From NCBI RefSeq assembly GCF_000003815.2, contig NC_049979.1, positions 24,846,255 through 24,910,254 of the forward strand: DNA of 64,000 bases, read 5' to 3'. Numbering within the stretch: position 1 is the stretch's first letter; each line of letters opens with the position of its first letter. Of the stretch, positions 45,104 through 57,057 are shown one piece after another. The notes under the pieces are model-generated. The model was not told where the DNA came from and did not search any database. It worked only from the letters and a program-made list of their open reading frames with translations. Origin of the DNA: Branchiostoma floridae. Lineage: Eukaryota > Chordata > Leptocardii > Amphioxiformes > Branchiostomatidae. A program made the position numbers and the translations under genes.

Positions 45104-48100
45104 GTGGGATCTTGGGATAATAGTTGCTAGAAACATGACTACAGAGTTTACAAGTACTTGTTTTCCCCCCACACCTTTGCAGTTTTCACTTTAAGCATAT
45201 TAACTGCGTCACAGGGAGGAGGTTGTTGATCAGTTTAACAATGTACATTTTCCTCTTCATTCTAATAGCGCATACAGTCAATGCACCGTATGCTCTTGGA
45301 ACAATTGGGGGCCATGGAGTTCCTGTTCTCACGCATGTGGAAACACAGGTAATCCCTACTGAAATGACCATTTTAAACAGCCGTAATGCAATTTTGAGGT
45401 GAGAAAATGTGACGCATGTACTAATTTGTCAAACTGTCTGGGTCGGTAAGATAGTCATGAGCTTCATATCTTCGCTGAAATCCAACTTGAGGTCAATACG
45501 CCAATTCAATTCAACCATGAGCTACTACTAGTATATGTCACGTCTATGAGTAGAAAGATGTCCAGTGTATATCCAGACAAAAAGAATGTTTTGGACCACA
45601 TAAGAATATATCGCCCACCCATGGAGACCCTGAATAAACATATGTCTGTGATACTTGGATACACAGCCAAGAGTTTTTATCTAGCAAATGTCGGCAAGGA
45701 AAACGATTGTATACCAAAAAATGTTATCAATTAATACAGTGATTTACCAACTTGACGAAACCATTCGATTTCTGTACATTATGATAGTTATCAGTCTATA
45801 TGTAATTGGACCAAAATAGGATTTTATAGATAGATAATCGAAGCGATTAAAAGTTCTTAAAATTTATTTATTAGGCTTTGTAGTTTCTTGATGAAGTGAA
45901 AGAATTGGGGTTGGTTCTTTGGTCCATTATGTATGTTGCACTGAAGATTGTTGCAATTTCACTCACACGCGTGTTTATCTCAGTACTACTATGTAGTGTG
46001 TCCGCCACACGGTAAAATTGATTCACATGTGTAAACTGGTAACTGGGGTGTTTTACCGCTGGTGCAAGGAACAAGGACCCGTCATCGCAGTACCAACAAC
46101 TGTTGCACTACAACGAGCGAGCAAGCGCAAACGGAGCCTTGTAATCGGTTCTGCAACAACGGCGGCACCCCGTTCGGCAGCCGCTGCATCTGTACCCCAC
46201 ACTTCACAGGGCTATGTTGTGACATCGCCAACTCAGAAGGTGATCGATCGTTTAATTCATTATGCCAATGATTATCAGACACATATACAGTACACATCGT
46301 TATCTGCCTTACATGCTCATTGGTCGTCTATGTTCGTAAAGACCGATTTTTCAGCCCTGATAGATGAATCATTTATTACTCAGTACACTTTAACAACATG
46401 ATTCCCTATTATTATAAGTAAAAGTTAGGTGTCTCGAAAAAAGAATTATCTAACCGGTTGTAGACCACGTAGAGGCTTTCGACAAACTGCAACAATATAT
46501 ATAATACTTCCATTTGATACGTCTCATTTTCTGCACATGATGTCAGGATTTGGTCGTCATGTCTAGCTATTAAAGAACTTTCAACTTATTACTGGTACGG
46601 CGGGCGTGAATAAACCGCACAGAGGTTTAAAAATCTGTTTGGAATGTAAAAGTAGTATACTCAAATACTAGTGTTTGCTATTTCTAAATAGGTTTGGTTG
46701 AAGATCATATTTCACAAACATCAGTTATCAATATGAGTCATCACTTATTTCACTCCCATTCACAAATTTATCATCTATACTTGTCTCTGTCAGGATGCCC
46801 AACAGTTGTGATATACGGCTCCACCACCGTTCAGGTGTCCATGATGACGTCCTACACCATGACGGGAGACATCCACGAGGGCCGCCCTGTGTACTACAGC
46901 AGCGCCACCTGCTACTTCCTGTACTACATGGGTGACAGGAACCAACAGTGGTGGGTGGGACAGCAGGTTGGGAACGACGTCGGGTTTGTCTATGTCAGAG
47001 ACAACCACCTCTTCGCTGAGGAGATCATTGGGACGTTCCTTCTGTGGGACGGGCGGCAGTGGATAGAGGATTCGATTGTGCAGATCGCCTGCTCTGGTTC
47101 GTAGGACCGCCACCATATGTTGCAATCACATAAAACGTCGCATTCCCTACATTTGATTTTGATGAAAAAGGCCGGAACTTTTTGCTTGTATTGCATATCC
47201 CAAAAGTCGCATCAGGGCGTAACACACCAGGTTTGTATTGAAGAGTACAAGTTGCATGCCCGTTCAGATTTATTTGATCACAACTGGAAAGAGCCTGCCA
47301 TAATTGTGGTAACGTTAGGTCCATTCGAGGTGTGGCTCTCCTCCAACAAGGGACCTCAATTTAACGTCCTATATCCATCCGAAGGATGTCCCTTACCGAA
47401 GCTGGGTACTCATTTGCACCTGAGGAAAGTGAGGACAATATTGTATAAAGTGCCATTCCAAATGATCATGAGGTTATCATTTGCAATTAACTTTACACCT
47501 AACCGCGTACCGAAAGATTTCATTTTTCCCCTTTCAATCCAGGTTGTCCTGTTGTTTGACCACCTTTTGCAGCCTCGCGTATCAGCTAATTTTGACTGCT
47601 CTAGTAGGTCTATATTTTCCTCCTCGTTTGTTCCAGATGACGTCCCAGCTGGTGTTGTAGTTTCACAGCCGGAAAGCGGCACTACAGACTGTCCGAGGGT
47701 CCGTCTGCAAGGTGACGCCACCTACCAACCTTCCCGCATGACAACCTACACCAGGACAACCCAGACCAGCGGCGGCAGGCCTGTCTACATTAGCGACAGG
47801 GACAGCCGAGACTTTCTCTTCTATGTCGATGACCACAAGCAGTGGGTGGTCGGGCCCACCATCGGGCAACACCTTGGCCGCGCTTACGTCAACGATTGTG
47901 CCATGACACCAGACCAGACCAGGCCAGTGTGGCACCTGTTGGACGGGAGCCGGCAATGGCAGTTCGTTCCGTCGGTTCATGCAACCTGCATCGGTACGTA
48001 CACTGTGTCATATCAACATGTTGTTACCTCAAGGGAAAGAAGGATCCTGACGGGAGGTTTTGAAACTGCCCGAGTCTGTGCTGTTTTCAGTTGTATCTTA

Positions 48101-51100
48101 CGATCGACTCGGTGGATCATCCAAAGCAAGTAGATTTTATGGATGACATCCTCCATCCTCTGCAGACTGCAAAAATAATGAGATAGGGTGAAAAAAAAAC
48201 AAGTAAAAGTTTCAAAATAGACAAATAAACATTGTAACAATAATTGAAGCGACAAAACATGGCAGTACAGCTACAAGACATTGCCTCCATGAAAAATATA
48301 GGTATAGTTTTTGGAGTGTCTGCATGTCTGTCTGTGTTTCCGGATATTTGTCGTCGGCATAACTCAATAACCTATTGATGTATTACGATGGTATTTGGTA
48401 TGTGTGTAGGGATCGGGAAGACAAAGGTCAAGGTCGATTTTGGGCCCCCTGGTATGTTACCTTGGTACTGCAGCAAAACTTTTCATTTTTTTCTATCTTT
48501 TGACCTGGAAAAGCTATGGTCTTCATTTTTTTGTGGCAGATAGCTTATGATGTAAGAAAGAAGTGAAGTATGTTTCGGCCCTCTAGCAGCTTGCTCTGTA
48601 ACTGCAGGGGCATGTTTTGGCATTTTTTCCCCAAGCAGCATAACGGAAATAGGAAATATGGATTTCCATGATATTTATTATACAGGTACGTTTGACATAT
48701 CAATATTTGAGATGTACATATTGAAATGCAAATTACGCAAATATAGACTTCCGCGGACTTCCGCTGTTAACGGCCATCTTTCAATCCGCTATCTTGGATT
48801 ATCAAACTGAAATGTCTTAATAAGATACATCTTTTTCAACAAATAACCCTGAAACCCCATGGAAAGGGATTGGAAAACGTTGAATGTTTTTGTAAGCAAA
48901 TATAAAGTTGTGATGAAATCTGACAAAGAAAAGCTGATCTTATCATGATATGGTCGGCCATGTTGCATTTTGAGCAATTACGTCATCTCATTATTTATAA
49001 TATCTAATTATAAATGTCATAGTGAGATATGTTAGATATTAAAGATATATGAAAACAAGTGTAGTTTAGCAAGAAAATCTTAAAATCCCATTGTTTAAAC
49101 CAAAATTAGTAAATTTTGTAAAATATGCCCTCAGAAACCAGTTGTTGTGGCAACACGAAAAAATGTAAACTTATTCCTACGACGTCAAAGTTGCCCCCCC
49201 CCCCCCCTGAATATGCAGCCCGATGGCAAAACAAAAGTTCCATATGCACGTAGGCTTCTACGGCGTGTCTGTGTGTCTAGATTCCGTACGATTTCATACG
49301 GACGCGGTACTTTTCACTTACGGATCCCAAAAGATTTTACACACCACGCAGTTGCACGTAAGGCGGATTGTGTCCTCAGCTTTACTATAGTATTCATTGA
49401 GGATCGGACAAAAAGCAAAATGCTCAAACACACCCTCTTCTCTAAAACGCCAATAAAAATCATTGCACCAAGTAAAACACAATATACAAAAGAAAATACA
49501 ACATGAAGAAGAGTTCGGAGACCTCCTACCTCCATGAAATATTCTGATTATGCAAATGACTTGCATATCTGCATAATTTATGCTTGGTTATATACACCTT
49601 TGCATAACTTACATAGGTCACAATGTTGACAATCCAATCATTTACTACGTTTACTACATGAATTAGGACACATTCACATTGATTATGCAAATTAAGGACT
49701 TACTTGCATAATTGGTACCTACTTATCTTCCACCTGTCACAAATTACATATGTTACATGTATTTGAGTCCTATAAAGAAAAATGCTGGAAATATAGATTT
49801 TCCTCATTAAAGGTGCAAATTAAGTCCAAATTTGCATAATTTGCACTTCATTATGTACATCTCTGGCAAACATACCTATATGCTAAATATCATAGAATTT
49901 CATCGTTCCTATGTTCCGTTATGCTCCTTGGAAGATTTTGACAAATTGCCCCTGCAGTTCCAAAGCAAGCCGCTGGGGGGCCCAAACCTATATACCATTT
50001 TCCTTACGTCACAAGCTATCTGCCACCAAGAAATCAAGACCATAGCATGTTCAGGTCAAAAGATACAAAAAATCTAAGTTCTGCTGTAGTACCAAGGTCA
50101 CATACCAGGGGGCCCAAAATCGGCCTTGACCTTTGTCTTCCAAACACCTACCCACATACGAAATATCATTACAATCCATTCAGAGGTTCTAAAGTTATGC
50201 TGACCACAAATATGCGGACACACATAGACACACAGACACACACAGACACAGACACACCAAAAACTATACAGTCAAACCTGCCAAAGACGACCAACCCGGG
50301 GACCGGAAAAAAGCGGTCGATTTGGACAGGTGGTCGCTGAGAACAGTATCGACTTAAAACATGCCCGATGCAAAGTATAAATGGTTTCCGTTGTGTTTAA
50401 TGGCAAATAGCAAGCACACTGCACGCACGCAAAGAAGCGAGGTCTTTAATGTCAAATACAACATGCACACTGTAAACTGTAAATTTAACCCCAAAATCCG
50501 ACACAAACTGGCCGATTTCGGCACAAAATCGCGCTAGTTGTCATTCAAAAATCGATGAAAACCTCAATTTTGAAAATAATACGGTCGTTATGGGTCCCAA
50601 TTTGGGCCGGTCGCGGTCGCCTTGGCCAGGTGGTCGTTGAGAAAAGGTCGGTTAATGCTTGCGTCAATGGGAAAATAAATCGGGACCGAGAAAAAGCGGT
50701 CGAAATGGCCAGGTGGTCGCTGAGAAGAGGTGGTGGCTCGGGCAGGTTTGACTGTACCTCTATTTTTCATGGAGGTAATAACGAAAACAATCAAGGGAAA
50801 ACAAAGCAGGTTGATCACAAAAATCATGGCAATTAATCTCAGAACAAAATTTAGCAGCTTTTTAGTTTTGATCTAAGAGATTCCATATATGTACATTAAC
50901 TACCTTTTCCTGAGAACGATTTAAGAGATAATCTAAGGCATTGAATTTTCCTTACAGGATCCGACGGATCTGGAGGATCCGGAGCCACTATTATTAACAA
51001 CTATACTTCAGTGAACGTCAAGGTCGGTCTTGGACTGGGCATACCCCTTGGTCTCCTGGTCCTCGCCATCCTTATCTATGTTGTCAAGAAAAAAATTGGC

Positions 51101-51103
51101 TAG
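45033..51103 (+). CDS. type I membrane protein: TSP1, EGF-like and two unnamed repeat modules
   Basis: Join of 45033-45103, 45269-45348, 46069-46239, 46794-47096, 47637-47993 and 50958-51103: 1128 nt, 375 codons plus TAG. The first intron is phase 2, all later ones phase 1, as usual for shuffled extracellular modules. Order: signal peptide (1-23, core LLLVLIFCLTI); TSP1 repeat (about 30-75, W34, W37, W40, WSSC, TRTR); compact EGF-like module (about 75-101, CNRFCNNGGT, CIC, HFTGLC); unnamed module X1 (109-208) and X2 (about 209-328), both with C-P near the start, GRPVY, an FLYY/FLFY strand, WxVG, W..DGxxQW and a final Cys; Gly/Ser stalk with the sequon NYT at 342-344; transmembrane helix (350-370); tail KKKIG. 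Likely a cell-surface adhesion or recognition protein; ligand unknown. I recognise no family name for X. Confidence 0.85.
45269..45348 (+). CDS. TSP1/EGF gene exon 2, first half of TSP1
   Basis: Acceptor ttcctcttcattctaatag, donor gtaatc. Encodes CTVCSWNNWGPWSSCSHACG, the W-x2-W-x2-W-SxC tryptophan ladder of a thrombospondin type 1 repeat. An alternative acceptor (catacag) nine bases downstream keeps the frame but has a poorer pyrimidine tract. Confidence 0.85.
46069..46239 (+). CDS. TSP1/EGF gene exon 3, second half of TSP1 plus EGF-like module
   Basis: Acceptor ggtgcaag, donor gtgatc. TRTRHRSTNNCCTTTSEQ continues the TSP1 fold; PCNRFCNNGGT and then CICTPHFTGLCC make a short EGF-like module with spacing C-x3-C-x10-C-x-C-x7-C. 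TSP1 followed directly by EGF in one exon is compact. Phase 1 at both ends. Confidence 0.82.
46794..47096 (+). CDS. TSP1/EGF gene exon 4, module X1
   Basis: Acceptor ttgtctctgtcag; the donor gttcgt is non-ideal but is the one that keeps phase 1 with the next exon. Encodes about 100 residues beginning GCPTVVIYG, with GRPVYY, CYFLYYMGD, QWWVGQQVG, GFVYVRD, LLWDGRQWIED and IACS. The G+C-rich exon contrasts with its AT-rich introns. Confidence 0.82.
47300..47460 (-). mobile_element. SINE body fragment in TSP1/EGF intron 4
   Basis: Its complement reads gagccacacc, taggacgttaaattgagg, tacccagcttcgg and cctcactttcctcaggtg, the shared SINE body. The tRNA-like head is missing. It is read through by a spurious long ORF joined to the X2 exon. 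Confidence 0.6.
47637..47993 (+). CDS. TSP1/EGF gene exon 5, module X2
   Basis: Acceptor cctcgtttgttccag, donor gtacgt. A 24-residue Pro/Ser/Thr-rich linker (DDVPAGVVVSQPESG) leads into DCPRVRLQG, GGRPVYIS, DFLFYVDDHKQWVVG, GRAYVND, WHLLDGSRQWQF and ATC. It aligns with X1 motif by motif, so exons 4 and 5 look like an old tandem exon duplication that has diverged strongly. Confidence 0.83.
48276..48760 (-). repeat. ATGCAAAT-family fragment in TSP1/EGF intron 5
   Basis: tgcctccatgaaaaatatagg, cataactcaataacc, gggccccctggtatg and actgcaggggcatg match the family order. Truncated at about 48760. Confidence 0.5.
49505..50790 (+). repeat. ATGCAAAT-family repeat carrying the pogo-like MITE
   Basis: Starts gagttcggagacctcctacc, contains several atgcaaat/atttgcat words and ggggggcccaaacc, and ends tttttcatggaggtaa after the nested MITE at 50269-50754. 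TACCTCCATGAAA and its complement mark the two ends. Confidence 0.6.
50269..50754. mobile_element. pogo/Tc1-mariner-like MITE, 486 bp
   Basis: Terminal inverted repeats cagtcaaacctgcc / ggcaggtttgactg with TA on both sides. The interior repeats aggtggtcg(c/t)tgagaa next to aaaaagcggtcga several times. It is inserted in the 3' part of an ATGCAAAT-family repeat, which resumes with cctctatttttcatggaggt. Intron 5 of the TSP1/EGF gene. Confidence 0.7.
50958..51103 (+). CDS. TSP1/EGF gene exon 6, stalk, transmembrane helix and stop
   Basis: Acceptor ttttccttacag. Encodes GSDGSGGSGATIINNYT, a helix rich in Gly, Leu and Ile (VGLGLGIPLGLLVLAILIY) and VVKKKIG then TAG. Positive-inside charge predicts an outside N-terminus. 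The cytoplasmic tail is too short to signal alone, so it would act as an anchored receptor, adhesion molecule or shed ectodomain. Confidence 0.82.
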
Positions 51104-52559
51104 GGTGTCGTCCCAAATGCATTGTTTGGCTCTATGGTTATGTCATAGTGTTCTTCAAAAGCATCAACGTGCATGCATTTCATGACTTTTGAGTAGATTT
51201 AGTCGATGGCGTTGTGTGCTTTTGAGTTTTTTTGTAGATGATATATGATGCTGAAGCCAACAGATTCTTGACAAATATTCTGTCCTTGAAAACATGCTTC
51301 TGCTTTGTGCAAATATCCTATTATGCAGGCTGTACAAAATTTCGTCTAATGTTATCTAGATCTCGGTCATTCGAAGTATATTTGTCGTCAAGAGCAAACT
51401 TTAGACATCAATATTTATTGATATATGCCTGTTTGTGTACAAATTGAGTACTATTGACTATACATCAGGTATTTTCTGAAACCATCCGATGCAATCGACA
51501 ATTATTTATCCTTTCTTAGCTAAAACTACGTAGTCAAACAGCATAAGACAGTTGCAATGAAATTCAATGAACATGTTAGGATATACTTTGTGTGTTTTTG
51601 CAATGCTCGCCTTATTGTCATATGATGTAAATCTATAACCTTGTCGTATTTGGGGTTTGTTAACCACAAAGAGTTGTTGTGGGGAAAAAAGAAATACGTG
51701 ATGTATGTAAATGTACAAAAAACGTGTGTAAATTGAACTTAGAAATGATGGGGGATAGAAAAGTATGTTCACAGTCATGCATACGAACATGGTTATTTTC
51801 TATTAGGTTAGCTTGGCATGTTTTTTTTAATGAAATATAACAATGATGATACAACGATGATATGACTTGCTCTGGATCTAGAAATTCCTAATTTTCATTA
51901 GGAGGAGGGGGGGGTCCAGCAGGGTGAACCCAGACAGTGCTGATGTCATGGCCCCATGATCACATATCTGCAACTATTTACTAGTTAACTCCACCATAAT
52001 TGCTTCAACATCATCGTCGTTTTCACTATAATTATGAAATAGTCACACCTACAAACTTACAGACATATCTAAAATTTAGTTCTTTCTGCGTACCATAAAC
52101 AAATGAGTCTAACTAGTGCGGCGGAGTAGGGACCTCTCTCCCAGGTCAAAACAAATGCTAAAAGACAGAGTCTCCCAACGGGATCTCTACCGGTCGGACC
52201 AGCGATTCTGCCAGATGGCACTCTGATCTCCACTTTGAAGAAGATGGATTACCGCTGTAAGACCAGGGCCCACATGTCCGACATGACACGCCCACAAAAA
52301 TTGTGACGTCATATGAGCAGGCATATACTTTGAACCAATTGTGTCATAGGTAATCCCTCATGATTCCAGATGATGACACCTGTTCAAAGTACAGAATGAC
52401 ATAATGAACGGGTTGTTTAGTCACTTTCCGGATCCATTTCATTAAGCACGCATTTCCATTCAGACACACATTCACCTGAAGACATGAAACGACAAGAGTG
52501 TCTCTGGGCGCAAACCGCGCACCAGAATCTGGGTAAGTAACAATATTATCTTGTCAACT
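51104..52559 (+). other. 3' UTR/flank of the TSP1/EGF gene
   Basis: No AATAAA signal was found by eye close to the stop. No gene recognised up to the gap. Confidence 0.4.
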
Positions 52560-52659
52560 NNNNNNNNNNNNNNNNNNNNNNNNNNNNNNNNNNNNNNNNN
52601 NNNNNNNNNNNNNNNNNNNNNNNNNNNNNNNNNNNNNNNNNNNNNNNNNNNNNNNNNNN
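52560..52659. other. assembly gap, 100 N, left border of the inverted copy
   Basis: The homology to 34.1-40.1 kb starts directly after it. Confidence 0.99.
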
Positions 52660-52869
52660 TATGACCGTATTACGCTTTTCTGCACTATGTGGATATAATC
52701 ACAGTAATTGAGAGCTCCCATTGGCTGAGGGGTAGTGGCCATGTTCTAACGCTTGCTTAAACTAACTATATTTCATATCTCTAGTGTAGTTTGAAATTCT
52801 ATAAATGATTTACAAATAAAGCAGGAATAAGCACATAAACTCATGTTGCCTTAGCTGCTCCTGACATAC

Positions 52870-53070
52870 CTTCTTCCTCGGTGAGATCCTGTCCCAGACA
52901 GTTCAGCACCTGTCTGAGGTCGGACGCGCTGATGTAGCCGTTTCCGGCCTTGTCAAACAACTTAAAGGCCTCTCGTAGCTCTTTCTCCTCGTCCTCAGGG
53001 ATCCCCTCGTCCCCCTTCACAATTTTCGACATTATCGCGACGAATTCGTCGAAGTCAATAGTGCCGTTTC
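52870..53070 (-). pseudogene. antisense second copy of the calmodulin-like EF2/EF3 exon
   Basis: Reverse complement of the exon at 39733-39933. Translation is identical; one synonymous difference (GATCTC versus GATCTT, Asp-Leu) was seen. Acceptor and donor are also conserved. No copies of the EF1, EF4 or terminal exons accompany it, so it cannot encode a complete protein here. It lies inside a contig bounded by 100-N gaps, so it is probably the other allele of the exon misplaced in the scaffold rather than a decayed gene. Confidence 0.85.
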
Positions 53071-53109
53071 CTGAAAAGAAGGCATAATCAATCTTAGATG
53101 ACATCTTTA

Positions 53110-54240
53110 GGCGTGTACTTCTGTTAACAGCATAACTCGAGAAGCCTTGGATGGATCCGGATGATATTTGGTAGGTGGGTAGGGGTCGTGAATACGAAGG
53201 TCAAGTTCGATAGCGGTTTGCTAAGGTACTGCAGCGGAACTTCCATCATGATATCTCGTGTTATGGAAATGCTGTGGCTGTGATTTTGAGTGGTAGATAG
53301 CCCTTGGGACAGAGAGTAAGTGTAAATGCTATGAGTGCTATGTGTTTGGACTCCCTAGCGGCTTTCTTGGAACTGCAGGCGCCTATTTCCTGTCAAACAA
53401 GAATAACTCGAGAACTCGTCATGATTTTTGGTATGTGGTTAGCTTAAGTGATGACTTACATAATGTCATATTGATTATGCAAATCTACAGCTAATTTGCA
53501 TAATTAATGAGGAAAGTTTTTAAATCCACTGCATTCCATGATAGGACTTTCAAACTTGTCACATATGTAGCTGAGATAGAGAGAAATGCCAATTTGCATA
53601 TAAACTATGCAAATGATGACCTAATTTACATAATCAATGGGAAATATTTGATTAGAATTACTGGGATACATGAAAGGGCATAGACACAAGTACACTATGG
53701 AAGTACAAAAATGGAAGAAGTTACCTTGCACGGAAACAAAGAAGGTGAGAGATGAAAAGATGGAATTCGAAGTACAAAAAGTTAAGACGCACAAAGTGGG
53801 AGTGAGGGAGGGAAAGGAAAAAATGTGAAAAGTAGTTAAAGTAAACAGACTCTGAGAGGCATATAAATAAAAAGCATTAGATTCTCCCGTTACAAAAATT
53901 GTATCTCTACTCCACCTTTGTAGGGTTGCCCTGAAACCTGAAAGATTCTCAAGTCTCAGGGGACTGGTTCTTGCCAGAGATCTTTCATATCTATGGTCAT
54001 AATCATCGCGGGCTGCTTGCCCGGACCAGGTCGGTATTGTCCGCACCAAACCTAATGATCTTGGGCCTCCTAGTAAGTCATTTGCATAACATTTACAAAA
54101 TTTCAAGGAGGTATGAGGTCGCCGAATTCTAGTTGATAATAGTTTGTGTGACCTTATCAAATAACATATAAAATAAAATGTACATCATTCTACATAACAA
54201 ACCTGGTTTATTTTGCGAAGGTATGTGTTCGTGGAACTCA
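53110..54240 (-). repeat. ATGCAAAT-family repeat, right-arm counterpart
   Basis: Reverse complement of the 38070-39690 stretch without the SINE found there. Same modules: tttggtaggtgggtagg, ctccctagcggc, attatgcaaatctacagc and the terminus pair at 54100-54240. Confidence 0.6.
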
Positions 54241-55218
54241 TTTGTCTTAATTTGCCTCACTGATTTTTCGGCTCAAAGAACTCGTAAGTAAGTATCAACA
54301 AGCCCCTCGTTAAGCTCCCATACCGATGGTACGTCTGAAGCACAACTCAAAGGCAATGTTATATCGACCTGAACTTGCAGTCCACGGAACAAGCTGAAGA
54401 TATTGATTGGTTCTGTCGGTACAGGGTTTATGTCTCTACGGTCGAGATGGCAAAAATCTTTGTATCGATTGAAAGTTTTTGGATCGTTCATCACTTGGTA
54501 GGGAACCCGTCGCAAGTAATTTGTCGTCGTCTGCAACGGTTATTGTTGACGTTGGCGCTTTTTATGTACGATCTATTTGTACGGATGCGGTTTCCAGAAC
54601 AGCTGGGGCTTTTTATATGTAAAGATTTGGTATTAAAAGAATCTCGACAGTTTCAATGGCAATAAGAAATGCTTTTGATTATAAAATACACTGTGGGCAA
54701 TTAGGTTATCAATACCATGTACAAGCACTCAAATTAAGTCAAACAATGCATGTTGTGATATTTTACTAAAGGTGCGTCTTGCAATTGGTTTTGTCCCAGG
54801 TCAAGAATAGCTATGCACCGCCACACTGTTTCTATGGAAGACTTTAAAGGTACCGCGATATTTTGAGTTAATCCGCCGGTTTCAAGATCGAAGAAATTTC
54901 TGGTCGCCATATTAGATTAGTGTTAGGAGTCTGCATGGAGAAGTTTTCGATACCTTCTTCAGTCCACAGGCGACAGTAAGGTCAAACTGTGGATGTTGTA
55001 ATTAATTATAAGTGGCTCATAGTTTATAGCATAGCACAATTCCATTGTTGTCAACTTATGATACATCTATACTACGTTTACTATCCATCAAATTGCTTCG
55101 ATCTTGAAACCGAATAACTCGAGATAACTGGTAAATAGTTAGGACTTGCTGCGTTTTTCTTACTTATACATGTATAACAATGTATCAAGAGTGCCACACA
55201 AGGCTGTTGTCCCGTGTA

Positions 55219-55704
55219 NNNNNNNNNNNNNNNNNNNNNNNNNNNNNNNNNNNNNNNNNNNNNNNNNNNNNNNNNNNNNNNNNNNNNNNNNNNNNNNNNN
55301 NNNNNNNNNNNNNNNNNNNNNNNNNNNNNNNNNNNNNNNNNNNNNNNNNNNNNNNNNNNNNNNNNNNNNNNNNNNNNNNNNNNNNNNNNNNNNNNNNNNN
55401 NNNNNNNNNNNNNNNNNNNNNNNNNNNNNNNNNNNNNNNNNNNNNNNNNNNNNNNNNNNNNNNNNNNNNNNNNNNNNNNNNNNNNNNNNNNNNNNNNNNN
55501 NNNNNNNNNNNNNNNNNNNNNNNNNNNNNNNNNNNNNNNNNNNNNNNNNNNNNNNNNNNNNNNNNNNNNNNNNNNNNNNNNNNNNNNNNNNNNNNNNNNN
55601 NNNNNNNNNNNNNNNNNNNNNNNNNNNNNNNNNNNNNNNNNNNNNNNNNNNNNNNNNNNNNNNNNNNNNNNNNNNNNNNNNNNNNNNNNNNNNNNNNNNN
55701 NNNN
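55219..55704. other. assembly gap, 486 N, inside the inverted copy
   Basis: Falls where the left arm has 37221-37371. The sequence at 54873-55218 just before it has no left-arm match. Confidence 0.99.
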
Positions 55705-56149
55705 TGCATTATGACAATAACGAATTCTTCCGCCATTTTTGTTTTGCGAGCAAGAGGTCACTGTGGGTCACGCACGCACCGCGATGGAATCCTGCGCCGC
55801 GTTTGTCCCGCAATACTCTGAACAAATGTCTAAAGACAACCTTTGCCCACAACGATAAAAATCGCACGACTATATAGGTGTTGTCTGTCCTTCATGTATT
55901 TGAACGTAGGTAGTAATACCTTTGAGACAAAGGCTCATAAATATAGCTGAAGGAATTTTATTTTGGTTGAATATTCCTTATTAAGAACAGTATAATCCTT
56001 TTTAAATATCAACCTCCTTGTACATACTGTTGTATTGTCAGTATAATGTATATATATATAATGCACCGTCCCTTGAATACAGCTAAGATTGGCATCGACT
56101 GGTGAAAAGGCAACGACCGTTTTCGAAATGGTATCGACCGTTATCTTAA

Positions 56150-57032
56150 GGGGCATTCCACTCTAAAAGTGAGTATTATAAGTCCTCAGAAAATAAATAA
56201 TCATGCATGAATCAACTTTGTTTGGTCAAATTCAGCACAAATTGAAGCCTAAATGCGGGGTAGCAAACGAGTTCTTGAATGCCCCTGATGACCCTTCCAA
56301 TTGTGCACCGGTGGGTGAGGACGTGACTCTGACCATGGGAACAGGACGGTACATTTCAATACTATGATGTTTTACGATCACTGTGTAGACTGTGTGTGTG
56401 CACTAACGTCATCGGAACTGCCAGCCAACACGTTTCAATTATATTGAAGTTTTTCAACTGTCATACAACACAAATTATTCTCACCTCGAATTTTCAGTCG
56501 CACTTCCGTCGACCTTCTTCAGGAGTGACGATTCAGTTACTCTGATCACGTGGCTATTAATATTTGTCCATGTATAAAAGCAGAATGGTCTATAAAAGGT
56601 GACCAAATTTCTGTATTCCAAGAGGCTTCAAACATTTTTTTGACATCGGTCATTAAAGCAGTTTTAGCGCCGCCATTTTACGTTGACCTACTTTCAGCTT
56701 CTTATGCTTAAGTGGCTATTAACTTAACTCCTTATCTCAAGATAAGACAGTCTTCAAACTTTTTTGTCTCTCTCTAAATGTGTAATTTGCCCTCGACTGC
56801 TTTATCAAGCTTTTCCCCACAACTGTTAGCGAGAAAGTGTGACAGAAGTCGCAGAATCATATACGGCGCAGTGCCGTGATTAGAAGCGGGTCCATATGGG
56901 GGTACTTGGATTTAGGAAAGGATTATTGTCGAAAAAACAAATGAGGTAACTTTGCGAAAAGTCGGGTGCATTTGTATCCCCAAAAATATTATCTATCAGA
57001 ACATAACACTCGCCTCTGGAGTGGAATGCCCC
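56150..57032. mobile_element. TTAA-associated MITE, right-arm copy
   Basis: Counterpart of 35935-36773 in reverse. It has about 45 extra bases, including ccttatctcaagataaga, so the two copies have diverged by indels. Confidence 0.65.
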
Positions 57033-57057
57033 TTTAAAGACAGACAATGGCTGTTTA

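Noticed and set aside
47117-48133. 338-codon ORF covering module X2
   Set aside because: Joins intron 4 with its SINE fragment, exon 5 and intron 5 read-through. The splice sites at 47637 and 47993 and agreement of phases with the neighbours define the true exon.
55081-55877. ORFs of 166-243 codons
   Set aside because: Translate through the 486-N gap in the inverted copy.
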